DNA of 64,000 bases from Cristatella mucedo (Eukaryota > Bryozoa > Phylactolaemata > Cristatellidae). The notes beneath the pieces are model-generated. The model saw only the letters and a program-made list of their open reading frames with translations, did no database searches and was not told the DNA's origin. Below are positions 26,801 to 36,199 of this stretch, piece after piece. Made by a program: the position numbers and the translations under genes. Position 1 is the stretch's first letter, and each line of letters opens with the position of its first letter. The stretch lies in assembly GCA_009760855.2 (NCBI GenBank), contig WPIO01000014.1:2106001-2170000 (forward strand), in the 5' to 3' direction.

Positions 26801-29800
26801 TACAGACTGACAGCTAGCTGGAATAACAGTCGTTCGACTTCATCCCACAAATTAGATTAAGGACCAGAGACTGACTCAGGCAGTCCATCACCGTCACAGG
26901 CTGCTGACCGAACTCAAATAAATTATTAATAAGGCAGTCTAACAACTGCTACCACAAATTAGGAGCCAGCCCTCTGCTATTGCTACACAATATTTAAATA
27001 CCCTCATACACTATTGCTGAAAACAGCCAAAATAAGGCAGTTCAACATCCACTTCCAGAAATTACGTACCCTACCTCTGCTTGACACCCGTAGCCCTGGA
27101 CAGTGGCCATAAATATAACGAATCCATACATCTGCAATTGTTCTGTTTTTGCTATCATTCAACAGCTTTTAAGCTTTCTAAGGGCTACAATTAGTGTGAT
27201 ATATACGAGTAAGAATACTCGTATAGCAAAGTAAAGGAACAGTTTATGAGTTGTCAGGTTATGCCTGAGTAGAGCAATTAGTAGGATCTTACGACATCCA
27301 GTCGTTCGCTAGTTTCTTGCACTAAATGCACTACTGATTTCTCGAATAATCACGATCCAGGTCTGGCCTACGATTGCACTTGCATAAAACAAGAAGTTTC
27401 AAACCTTTAACATTCTCGAACTAGTGCCAGACACAGTCGTTGACATAAATTTCTTTCTAGAAGAGGATACCTGACATTTGCTAAACTTCTCGCTTCACCG
27501 TGTTTTATTATGCTGCCAAAAAATATTCTTCGAAAATCACAACCGTTTGCACACCCACGTGAAACCACCAATTAAGTTATTTTGCATGTTTTTTGCACCT
27601 GTTAGGCTAACCAAGGTGGTTGCATGCACAATTTTGTACATGTGTTGCTTTCCGTTATTAATCTTATCTTGTGGTGGTATTTCTTTGCTTTGATTTTACA
27701 AAACTCAACAGCTTTTGAGATTTGTGTCAATTCCCACGTTGTGTGAATTTTTTGGGCAAGCACTATATTTGATGCTTACAGGTCTGTCTAAATTGAGGAA
27801 ACAAGATAATGCCTACCATGTCAGGTGGCAAACAGAGGGTTGACCACTTGTCGATTAAAGTGAGAATGAGGTTGCCTTGGCAAGCTTGCTCAGAGTTTCT
27901 TTCGAATATTCCGGAGGACTGAGGTAAACTTTCTGATTGACAAATACGATCGGCACTTTTTTGAACTGTCAACTTTTGACGGTACCACTAGATAAATAAT
28001 CTAGCAAACCAACTGCAATGGCTTAAGGGCGTACCCTAAGTATTTGTAACAGGGTTAGATGGCAACTAGCCAACACGGTGGCATTGGAAGTCCATTCACA
28101 CTGCCTGCATATGTATGGCTACCTAATTTGCAATCCCTTTGTATATAGAATTGCATCATCTATGTAGACGGTGTCTGTCTGTGTGTTATTTGGGCTGCTA
28201 GCATTAAAAAAAATTCCTTTATATGGTATGTGCTCTGGACTGATGAGATTGGAGCACGACCTTAACTGCAAAGGCACATGCAAAGAGGTTCTGTTAGCAC
28301 TCAACAAAGTTACGATAAGCATGTACAGTGCTGGCACAGCAGCTCTATGCACAAAGTGAACAAGATAAAACCTAAAATTTTGCAGATTTGTACAATCCCT
28401 AGGCCGACAAGTGTCACCAGAAAGTAGAATTGTAATAATCAATGATAATAATAATAATATGTAATTAGTGTAATAGCAGTAGCAAATAATAGAAAGTATA
28501 TTTGTAGTAATTAATGATAATAATAATAATATGTAATTAGTGTAATAGCAGTAGCAAATAATTCGTGCTGCTATCTGTGTTTGCTTAAAAGATGAGTAAA
28601 ATATGCCTAATGATCTTGCTTGATACTGGCTTATGGCTCCAAACACAGTTTCGATTTTCTAAAGATACATAATTGCAGCACCAGCACAACTCAAAAGTAA
28701 GATTACTGAATTTCCTCAAGTATCCCTCCTACAAAAAAATGTATGTCAACGGGTACATTTGGCATTACTTAAGGAACGACAATGACCTGCAGGTATTAAA
28801 AATTGGTGTTAAGATTATGTAAGGGAGAGAGAGTTTAGTGGATGCTGCTTGAAATACCAACCACTTCAAAAATTTGCTAGTTTAAAATAGTTCTAAATTC
28901 TTTCCTGAGCATAAAAGTGCTTGCTTAATTTCTCAATTTTAAATCTACCACTTGAACTGTTTCTTTTATCTTGCCATATCATGTATGGTATAGAGTTGTG
29001 CATGAACAAAATTACAAGTTCCAAACCTGTCATTGCAGAGAAAGTACCCAGCAAAGTCATAGGGATGCTGTTTTCGACAGAAGCACATTTGGCACAAATG
29101 GAATATTTTACTGCACATTGTTTAGATGGTGCTAGAACAAAATATCCTTTGCAAATGATGAATATGTCACAAGCCGGAAGCTAATTTAACAGCAACCCGA
29201 ACAGATTTACTTAACATGTATTTTAAGTCTGGAAATCAAACCAAAACAGCATCAAGCATCATTTGTCACAAATTTCGTTTTTATATACACATTCTACCAA
29301 CTCGACAACTTCTCTTTCCGGTCAGGAAGAGGCGTACAATACTGCATGATTTGATGGCTCATCTCGATTCTCAAGAGTGGACAAATTTTTCGTGACAGCA
29401 CTATAGATATATATAACGGCATAGCTTTTGACATTTGCGACTGTTTTGTCGAGGCATTCCTGGGTAGACTCTGCAGGTCCTACACAATACAGCTGGCTAG
29501 GAATAGAAAAACGTTATAAATATGCAGGTGTGCTTTCAATTTATATTTTAATAAATGATCATACTTATGACATCTGATTATAGTATATGAACTCAAAACC
29601 AGTGGTCGATATCCGTCGTGGTAGACTCCTCAGCCGGAAAAATACTTGAGACGTAGCGAATCACTCAGTGACAGAGCTTTATGTTTCAAAGTCAAAGCAA
29701 GTACACAGCTACATTTCACAAATTAAAAATTGCTAGTATAAAAGGTATATGGCTTTGCAGCATCATATGCATTCTTTAGGAATGAGCACATGGTCAAACA

Positions 29801-32800
29801 TAAAAATAAAAAGCTAAAAAGTGGCCGAGTTAGTCAACAGTATTAAGCTGAAGTACATTATGGCGTTGCCTACTTCTGCTAAGAAGAAATGTGGCTAGTA
29901 AGCAGCGACGACCTAGAAAAAACTTAGGGTTGCAACGGAAGCAATCCCCATGCACAGCTCCAACCCCAACTTACCAGCAAACACTTCATAGTTGAAGCAC
30001 TCAGCAGCTGGGTCAAGGTTCACTACATGGACAGTCCTCCGTGCAGATTCACAATGCCGGGCAATGGTACTGCAATATGTCGACTGCAACAAAACCAGTG
30101 CTTTATAGAAGATGCTTATAGTACTTATCACTCTATTCATTGTTGAAAATTTAGAGCATGTAGGCCGGCTAACATGTGACTTGGGGCAAAACAAATTCAC
30201 TCCCAGGATACCAATCTGGAGCCTTTGGCTTCCCAGAGCATGCCCTAATGAGCCTTTCTACTTTTCCTTCCACTAACACCAAGCTGTAGATCCCTTCCTG
30301 GTTTTATTAAGGTCGTTTGATACTTGGGATGTATTCTAAATCATGTGAGTGCAGCTAGCAGGCATGCAGGCAATGGAATAAATGTATGCCCATGTGCAAG
30401 CAATGAGTGCACGACTAAACATCCTCAGACGAACAAACTTCGAGAGCCATGTGATTAAAAAAAGCAGACTGAGTAAAGGTAAATCTAAAAATTGGAGGTT
30501 GAGCCATAAATAATAGCAAAAGTTGTCACCTTTCATAATATCACAACTAGAGCACACTAAAGCTAGCCCCAGGCCAAGTCCTGGTGTGATTCTATACGAG
30601 AGTAGCACTAACTAATGCCTAACAGCTTTTGATATCAGCTTAAATTTGAAATTAAAAATTATTACAACCATTTGGTACAAACATTAAAAACGTATCTACA
30701 GTACTTAATAAAGATGCAAGGCCAATTAAAAAATTCTCAAGTTGTGCCTATTGTCACATTACTCCCATGACATCTGCCTGTAATCTAGGTATACTATTCC
30801 CAAACAACTCGTCATTAAATGAGCACATTTGTTCGCCTGTCAAATCGACCAACTGCTAGCAAAGGAAAATTTCCAAAAATCACGGCCTGCTTAGATAAGA
30901 GGGCAAAAGTCAAACTAGTCAACACGTTTGGAATATGGCATCTAGATTATTGCAATTCCCATTACTCAGGACTCCGGCCTGTAGTGCTAATCAGCTGCAA
31001 CTGGTACAAAACTCAGCAGGTCGCCTGAACTGTCATCAACGAAGTAGCTGCCACATCACACCACTTCATACTCAGCTTCACTGGCTCCCTATCAAGCATA
31101 AAATCGATTTCAAGATCCTCGGCATGACTTACAGGTCACTTCACTCACTTGCACCAGCCAAACCAGTCCGACCCCCTTGTTCATCCACTGTGCTCTCGCA
31201 CAACCTGCTCGTCAACATCTGGTCATCTTGTAGTCCATTGCACTAAATTGAAATACCTATTGTTGATCAAGCCTACAGCTCGTTTGCAACGAGAGCCTGA
31301 AATTCTCTTTCAGGCAGTCTACCTGCAACGACCTTGCATGCTATAAGTCTCAGCTCAAAATGCATCTGTTTCGGTCGGCTTTTCCTTCGTCCCACGTCGA
31401 ACTATTCTTTTTTGGTCGGGTGTGCTTTGCTTGTGTACCTGTGCATGATTCATTGCATGTTATTTACTATCCAGGAGTCTTACTTGGTAAGCATGAGTGT
31501 CTTCATGTTTGCTTTAGCGTGGTGACCTAAGTATGATACTTTTTGCTTGTGCATGCTTGATAATCATGCATGCCACTTTCTCTCAGGTATTGATTCTCTT
31601 GCAGTGATTTGTAAAGCACCTGGATAGAGATTAAGTTGTCGTAGCATAATAAACACTGCATTGTTATTAAAAATGCAAGTAGTAGCAAACACTCGTAGCC
31701 ATACACACGAACACTACTACATGCTAGCACAAGCACTACTTGACAGCACTTCGAACTTGCTTGAAAGAAAGAGATACATAAAAGAGTACATCTCAATTAG
31801 TGCTTCACTTTCCACAAGGAGAAAAGATACGACAGGCTAATCAATGCTGAGCCATCTGAAAATTTCTCTGCTCTATGCGATTCATAAAAATCGTTTTCAC
31901 ACCACCGAAATGGCCTCGAAGACATCCAAAAGCCAGACACGTATCTAGATTTTAAATGGGCTATCAAAGTTGAATGCCAACAAGAGCAGCACGTGAATTT
32001 TTAGAATATGAAAAGAAAAAGTTACGGCGATATCACACCAGTTAATGCAAATCTTCAACGCAGTGAAGCATAAAGTTCATTGCAGAATCAACTTTTGTGG
32101 TGAGCCAGATATAATTCTAGGGAGGTCACATAGCCAAAAAATCTGCAATGCAACGCACCATTCAATTGCAATATGTCCTTGAACTACTCATTAATTTGAA
32201 TTTAGAGGCACTCACTCGGCTCCTTGGTCAGAGGCATAGGAAGCTTCTGCCTAAGCACGCACGTACGGCATACGATTTATTCTTATTTACTTATATCGCC
32301 TGGGTACTGCCCACAGTGAGAACCGGCTCTGAAGGCCTCTGTAAAGTTGGTCAATGCCATCATTTGCAGACAGAATAAACATACGTGCAACCACGACAGA
32401 AATGTTTTACGCTTGTCCTCCCTTTCACAAAGAACCAAAAGCTGCCATTCAAATTCTTGACACACCAAATGAGACAAGCGCAACTGCGAACTTAATTCAA
32501 TACGATCTTACGGATATAGCATATCCTTATGTAACTATGCATGTTCCAAAGTGACCTCTCGTTAGAGAGGACCACATCAGCTCCACAGTCAAATCTGCCT
32601 ACTTTCAGCTACACAACATTGCTAAAATTCGGGCTTGTTTAGATAAGGATACCACATTCAAGTTGGTCCATGCATTCGTGACATCCCGTCTCGACTTCTG
32701 CAACTCACTGCTTACTGGCCTACCGGCATGTGCGATCAAGCGATTGCAGCTGGTGCAAAACTCTGCAGCTAGGCTTGTCTGTCGTGAGCGTCGCAGTTGC

Positions 32801-33563
32801 CACATTACTCCACTTCTCGCCAACCTGCACTGGCTACCAGTCAAGCAACGGATTGACTTCAAGGTTTTGTCGCTCACCTTTAGGTCCCTTCATTCTTTGG
32901 CTCCAGCTTTCTCTCAGATCTACTCCCCCACCAGGCCAAGCATCGTACCACCCGCTTTTCGGAATCCAACAGTCTACCAATACCTCGTAAAAACCTCAAA
33001 TCCTTTGGAGACCATGCATTTATTTCGTATGCTCCCAAAGCCTGGAACTCCCTCCCGACCTGCGTCAGAACAGCCCCTGACTTGACCACATTAAAAAAGA
33101 ACTTAAAAACACACCTATTTAGGACAGCATTTAGTGGGTCCCTGTGATTCGTCCTTCATGTGCTTATGCGTGCTGACACTGTTCATGCTGCAACTAACCA
33201 CATTTACATGCTGACCCTGTGCATGTCACCACTAACCATGTTATACATGTTGTTTGTTTATCAAGCATGATATTACTCACAATCCAATTGCATTTCCCTT
33301 GCAGCAAATGTAAAGCGCCTAGAAAGAGATTGAGTTCTCCAAGGGCGCTTTATCAAGTGCATTATTATTATTATTGTTACTACTATGCATTAAATAAGCT
33401 CTACTCACCTAAAAGAGGCAGCTCGCGCACGGCGACTAACGAGCAGCTCCTGCTTCGCCAGCGACAAAGCACCTCCACAAAAACTTATTGCGCCAGATGC
33501 CATCAGAAAGCTTACCTTGCCGCTTCCAGCAGGTCCCATAACTAGTTGCGCATACCTGGGCAT
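11676..33563 (-). CDS. GPN3: GPN-loop GTPase 3
   Basis: GPN3 is a small GTPase that works with GPN1 in assembly and nuclear import of RNA polymerase II. Exons (minus, 5' to 3'): 33563-33516, 30083-29975, 25327-25240, 23637-23558, 22113-21873, 18277-18178, 12773-12639, 11708-11676; 277 aa, close to the roughly 284 aa of the human protein. All junctions are GT-AG with matching phases. Motifs: P-loop GPAGSGKS (10-17), split by intron 1 after the Lys; the family-defining Gly-Pro-Asn at 72-74; [11 protein letters not shown] (106-116); TKLD (174-177); then FLDPDM and [12 protein letters not shown]. The start has A at -3 and an in-frame TAG 39 nt upstream. The last exon ([10 protein letters not shown], stop, overlapping AATAAA) is inferred: phase, acidic tail and an in-frame TAG at the acceptor fit, but its pyrimidine tract is poor. 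Reading through the exon 7 donor would stop at 12606. The introns carry Tc1, SINE and LINE copies. Confidence 0.95.
12348..12470 (-). mobile_element. tRNA-derived SINE, family A
   Basis: A diverged copy in intron 7 of GPN3. On the minus strand it has GGTCAAGGTGCTCGCCCCGA, a mutated B-box region (GGTCTCGTGCCCC), then the CACCTAAATAGAGATTAAGG tail and an imperfect closing stem. Confidence 0.75.
13040..13142 (+). mobile_element. tRNA-derived SINE, family A, fused to a CA array
   Basis: The head GGTTTGGCCGAGAGGTTAAG and the GACCGAGGTCGTAGGC block match the other family A copies. The tail AAGCACCTAGATAGAGATTA is cut off before the closing stem and runs directly into a CA microsatellite. It lies in intron 6 of GPN3. 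Confidence 0.75.
13150..13204. repeat. CA microsatellite
   Basis: An imperfect, then perfect CA run directly downstream of a truncated SINE. Confidence 0.95.
13735..14560 (+). pseudogene. Tc1/mariner transposase pseudogene
   Basis: Pieces of a DDE transposase appear in order: [11 protein letters not shown] (end of the DNA-binding region, about 13840), KPLLM (about 13905), WTDESKF with the first catalytic Asp (about 14013-14033), [10 protein letters not shown] (about 14125), [20 protein letters not shown] with the second Asp (about 14270), and [14 protein letters not shown] with the Glu (about 14370). At least three frameshifts or stops separate them. Terminal inverted repeats were not identified. 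It lies in intron 6 of GPN3, in the opposite orientation to the gene. It differs in sequence from the other Tc1 relics, so it is probably a separate subfamily. Confidence 0.85.
14746..14842. repeat. GT microsatellite
   Basis: A long GT run with a short CA-rich end, just 3' of the Tc1 pseudogene in intron 6 of GPN3. It produces spurious Thr/His and Cys/Val ORFs. Confidence 0.97.
16520..16665 (-). mobile_element. tRNA-derived SINE, family A
   Basis: A good copy. On the minus strand: GGTTAAGGTGCTCGCCCCGA, GTGGGCTCGAGTCCCGAGGC (intact B-box-like core), then the stem-loop tail and a TAT/ATT-rich 3' end. It lies in intron 6 of GPN3. Confidence 0.85.
17975..18115 (-). mobile_element. tRNA-like SINE, family B
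   Basis: It matches 24655-24790 and 49200-49345 in order: an AGCAGCAGAAAAGCCT block, CACCACCACTTACAGTAGG, a decayed B-box region (CTGGGATTTGAAGAGCG) and AGCACCTTAACACTGGGC. The tRNA head resembles family A but the rest does not. It lies just 3' of exon 6 of GPN3 (18178) in transcript order, in intron 6. Confidence 0.55.
19330..20850 (-). pseudogene. Tc1/mariner element with broken transposase
   Basis: On the minus strand an ATG at 20696 opens a helix-turn-helix-like N-terminus ([20 protein letters not shown]). There follow [11 protein letters not shown], a [12 protein letters not shown] block, [26 protein letters not shown] with the first catalytic Asp (about 20165), RRRPNEAY, and lastly [19 protein letters not shown] near 19660, a decayed form of the catalytic Glu region. 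Frameshifts occur between these blocks. Part of the RPNEAY region is duplicated in tandem (GTAGGCTTCGTTGG twice, 20069-20101). It sits in intron 5 of GPN3, in the same orientation as the gene. Its end region matches 26490-26945. Confidence 0.85.
20900..21043 (-). mobile_element. tRNA-derived SINE, family A
   Basis: A near full-length copy. On the minus strand: GGTCCAGCGGTTAAGGTGCT, a variable-arm-like GACTAAGGTCTGGCTGAGGT, GTGGGCTCGAGCC, then GTGAAGCGCCTGAATAGAGA and the closing TTCTCTTGGGGTGCT. The long insertion between the A-like and B-like boxes suggests a Leu/Ser-type tRNA origin. It lies in intron 5 of GPN3. Confidence 0.85.
24650..24790 (-). mobile_element. tRNA-derived SINE, family B
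   Basis: On the minus strand it has a well-kept B box (GGGTTCGAGTCC), with CAAGGGGCTCACACTTCGC upstream. The body matches the copies at 17975 and 49200 (AGCAGAAGAGCCT, CACCACTGCTTCCAGTAG). It lies in intron 3 of GPN3. Confidence 0.6.
26490..26945 (-). mobile_element. Second copy of the 19.3-20.8 kb Tc1 end region
   Basis: Collinear with 19330-19725, sharing the GCCTACTCAC, AAATATCGAG, TGACATGTCG-AACTCGCCCAGAC, AAGCTGATC, ACTCCAG and CCGTCACAGG landmarks. Only the terminal third of the element is present and it is heavily mutated. It lies in intron 2 of GPN3. Confidence 0.7.
28425..28566. repeat. Two-copy tandem duplication, 72-bp period
   Basis: A block starting AATGATAATAATAATAATAT at 28441 recurs at 28513, including the following GTAATTAGTGTAATAGCAGT. 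The copies are almost identical. The Tyr/Leu-rich repeated peptide on the opposite strand is a by-product. Confidence 0.9.
30830..31665 (+). mobile_element. CR1/L2-like LINE fragment, 3' end
   Basis: Conceptual translation gives the region after the reverse transcriptase core of CR1/L2-type LINEs: [21 protein letters not shown], then [20 protein letters not shown] and [10 protein letters not shown]. Frameshifts are present. The 3' end has GTAAAGCACCTGGATAGAGA, a weakened form of the stem-loop found in the other copies. It lies in intron 1 of GPN3, antisense to the gene. Confidence 0.8.
32555..33380 (+). mobile_element. CR1/L2-like LINE fragment, best copy
   Basis: A 140-codon open stretch (32663-33085) reads [60 protein letters not shown] and [12 protein letters not shown], the hallmark C-terminal part of CR1/L2-type reverse transcriptases. 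It ends with a stem-loop (33314-33349) and a short ATT microsatellite, typical of 5'-truncated LINE insertions. It lies in intron 1 of GPN3, antisense to the gene and about 150 bp from exon 1. Confidence 0.88.
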
Positions 33564-33867
33564 AGTGGACACCGTGAAACTCACAACGCTCAAGGAGTCA
33601 CGCTACCGCTCACAAGTAAATACTATTAAATGGAACAGCTGTTTCGCCGTAGCTCCCTTGCACTTCCTGCTACCGGTTGGGAATGACCTTGTGATTCGGT
33701 GACCCCCCACTTTTGCCGTGCTGTACATAACCATCAATATCAGTGACTAACAATTCATCGATAGAGACATATCATCTCAGTCAAACGTTTGAATCTTTCT
33801 GGATTTATAAGAAAGTAGAAGAATTATTTATCCCAGAAATTTAGCATAGTTAAAAGTAGTTGCTACC

Positions 33868-34175
33868 ACTAACCGTACGTTCGTGCTAACACTGTGCATG
33901 CTGCCACTAACCACATTTGCATGCTGACCCTGTGCATGTCACCCCTAACCATATATTTCATTTTTTTTCAAGCATGATTTTACTTACCATTCATTTGCAT
34001 GTCCCTTTGCAGCTAATGTAAAGCGCCTAGAAAGAGATTAAGTTCTCTGAGGGCGCTTTTTCAAGTGCATTATTATAATTGTTATTATTATTATTATTCT
34101 TTGCAACAAATGTAAAGTGCCTAGAAAGTGATTGAGGTCTATGAAAGCGCCATGCCAAACGTATTATTATTAGTA
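33868..34175 (+). mobile_element. LINE 3'-end fragments, two in tandem
   Basis: The first piece keeps the 3' untranslated region of the LINE (the CTGCCACTAACCACATTTGC block) and the stem-loop at 34022-34057, ending in ATT repeats. A second, shorter piece (34098-34175) repeats the TGTAAAGTGCCTAGAAAGTG end with another ATT tail. Both lie upstream of GPN3. Confidence 0.8.
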
Positions 34176-34253
34176 GCAGTAGTATAGCTGATATAATCCA
34201 CACGTACGGAGCGCCTGAAGAACCTCGGCTGAACTCCGTTTGCACAATAAAGA

Positions 34254-34332
34254 ATTTCCTACAGCGGCAATCCAACCCACGCCCCGGGGTATTGAAATTC
34301 CATTACCTTACCGCTGAGCTACGACCCGGGAA
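34254..34332 (-). other. tRNA-like pseudogene
   Basis: On the minus strand GGTCGTAGCTCAGCGGTAAG is a typical tRNA D-arm with an A box, followed by ACCCCGGGG and a T-arm-like GGGTTGGATTGCC with a mutated B box (GGTTCGANTCC expected). The acceptor stem does not close well. It is probably a tRNA pseudogene or SINE head. Confidence 0.45.
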
Positions 34333-34339
34333 AGCACCC

Positions 34340-35990
34340 ACGCAGCGATTTCAATTTACAACTGAGAAATGTATGCCTTCGTGCCGCATCTGAAACCGAG
34401 GCTGTCTGCACTTAGGTTTTTTCCGTGTACCCGGCGAATTACCATTGCTGCACGTGGTCTCGGCATAACAATAACATATTTGAATTTTGATATTACCAAA
34501 ATGGACCATCGCAATACCGAATGCATCTGGGTCTGCTTTCATCGACAGTAATTACCGCTGCTGAATTCGGGCATACAGGAAAAGGATACCGCAGCGAAAC
34601 TGATCCATGCATTTGTACCCAGGCCACGTTCGGTCGGCTGGGACAGGGCGGCTGTAATGCGGTAAGGGTCACCAGCTAGGCCGGGGTCGGACCTACACAA
34701 GGATAAAAACTATTCCACTTAGTAACAAAAAACTTTTACTTATGCCCTAAAGAAAGCATGTCAAAATGAGTAGTGATTGCTACAGAACAATGCTAGCTGC
34801 TATATGACTCTATGTCACTTTGGGCATTGCCCGAACGGGCCAACCTCCTACGCTGGCTCTTCAAGCCTTCAGGCATTCCCTGAACGGGCCAACAGGAGGC
34901 AGTCCACCCGTTTGGCCTGGTATTGCTATTAAATATAATTCATTTGTATTGCGTCCTAAGAAAACCAGCGTCTATTAATCAGGAATGTCCCCGACACACA
35001 TAAGTACTATAGACATGGTACATTATGCCAGCCGCCCTACGACGCACACGCACACACCACTCCAGAGCTTCTGCTTGGCGCTCTGTTCTGCTCATTAAAA
35101 CTTACTACTTGCAAATGTGCATTTCTTAGTGATATTTGCCCTTAGAACATAACAATAATAATAAAATGCAGTGGCAAAGCCGAGATTGATTTTTAGGTCG
35201 AGCAAGCCCTTATTTTAGCCCCTCCGAACTCCCAACAATCTTGGGCTGATGTAACCAGCTAACGAAACGCCATTCCACAACACTTCAGCAGCTTATCACA
35301 GCGATTCCGTCAAATTTGCAGCTATTGAATATGTTAAAATCTAACCTCCATGCCTCTGCAGCGAAGGGAAACGGAAAAAAAGCGAAACTTCAAGTTCTTA
35401 AAAACCTAGACATCGCGACATGCTCGACCAAACGAAGGCCATAGTCGTGTGGTTGAGATCCAAGCAAGACTATCTGTGTAAAATCTGTCAACAGAGGCTT
35501 CTTAGGCCGTCTCAAAGTTTGTTATTTCACACATTGAGAAAGTCAAAAGGTTCGATCTGAAGGAACGATCCCGAACAATCTTCAAACTAGCTTAAGTATT
35601 AAATGAAACCCATTAGGAGAGCCGGAAGTTGAGCTTTAAAGGTTCGTCCGTATGCTTGTTGCGACCGCCGAAACGCCCTGGCTTTGACGCAGGTAGCCAC
35701 CTCACCCGACAGTCGGCTGACGTCCGTGGAATTTCACCTCAAGCACGTACGCCTGTGCTTCCTTCCTCTGGACGTCGGAAAGCTTACGTAGGTCTCGAGA
35801 ACTTGCTTTAAGAGGTGTGTGCACAAGAGCCAACCTAGTGAGACACGGGCCCGCTTGATGGAAACAAGCTATGTCGTTTTTGTATTAAATATTTCATCGC
35901 TTCGTCTCGCCACATCAGGATCACTACTTTTGCGAGACAAAAGCTATGAAATGCTTAAAAAAAAGTGCGACAGGCTGGCTCTTATGGCCT
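34340..35990. other. Intergenic stretch, no gene recognised
   Basis: A diverged SINE-like tail (ATTCATTTGTATTGCGTCCT) is visible near 34936. Two GGCATT-GAACGGGCCAAC half repeats occur at about 34833 and 34870. No conserved protein features. Confidence 0.4.
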
Positions 35991-35991
35991 A

Positions 35992-36197
<206 letters not shown>

Positions 36198-36199
36198 AA

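Noticed and set aside
28119..28646. 175-codon minus-strand ORF with an internal repeat
   Set aside because: The internal repeat is the 72-bp DNA tandem duplication; no family motif and no splice support.
32663..33085. 140-codon ORF considered as a host gene
   Set aside because: It is the C-terminal part of a CR1/L2-like LINE, with related copies at 30830, 54055 and 60520.
34254..34332. Possible functional tRNA gene
   Set aside because: The T-arm B box is mutated and the acceptor stem does not pair.
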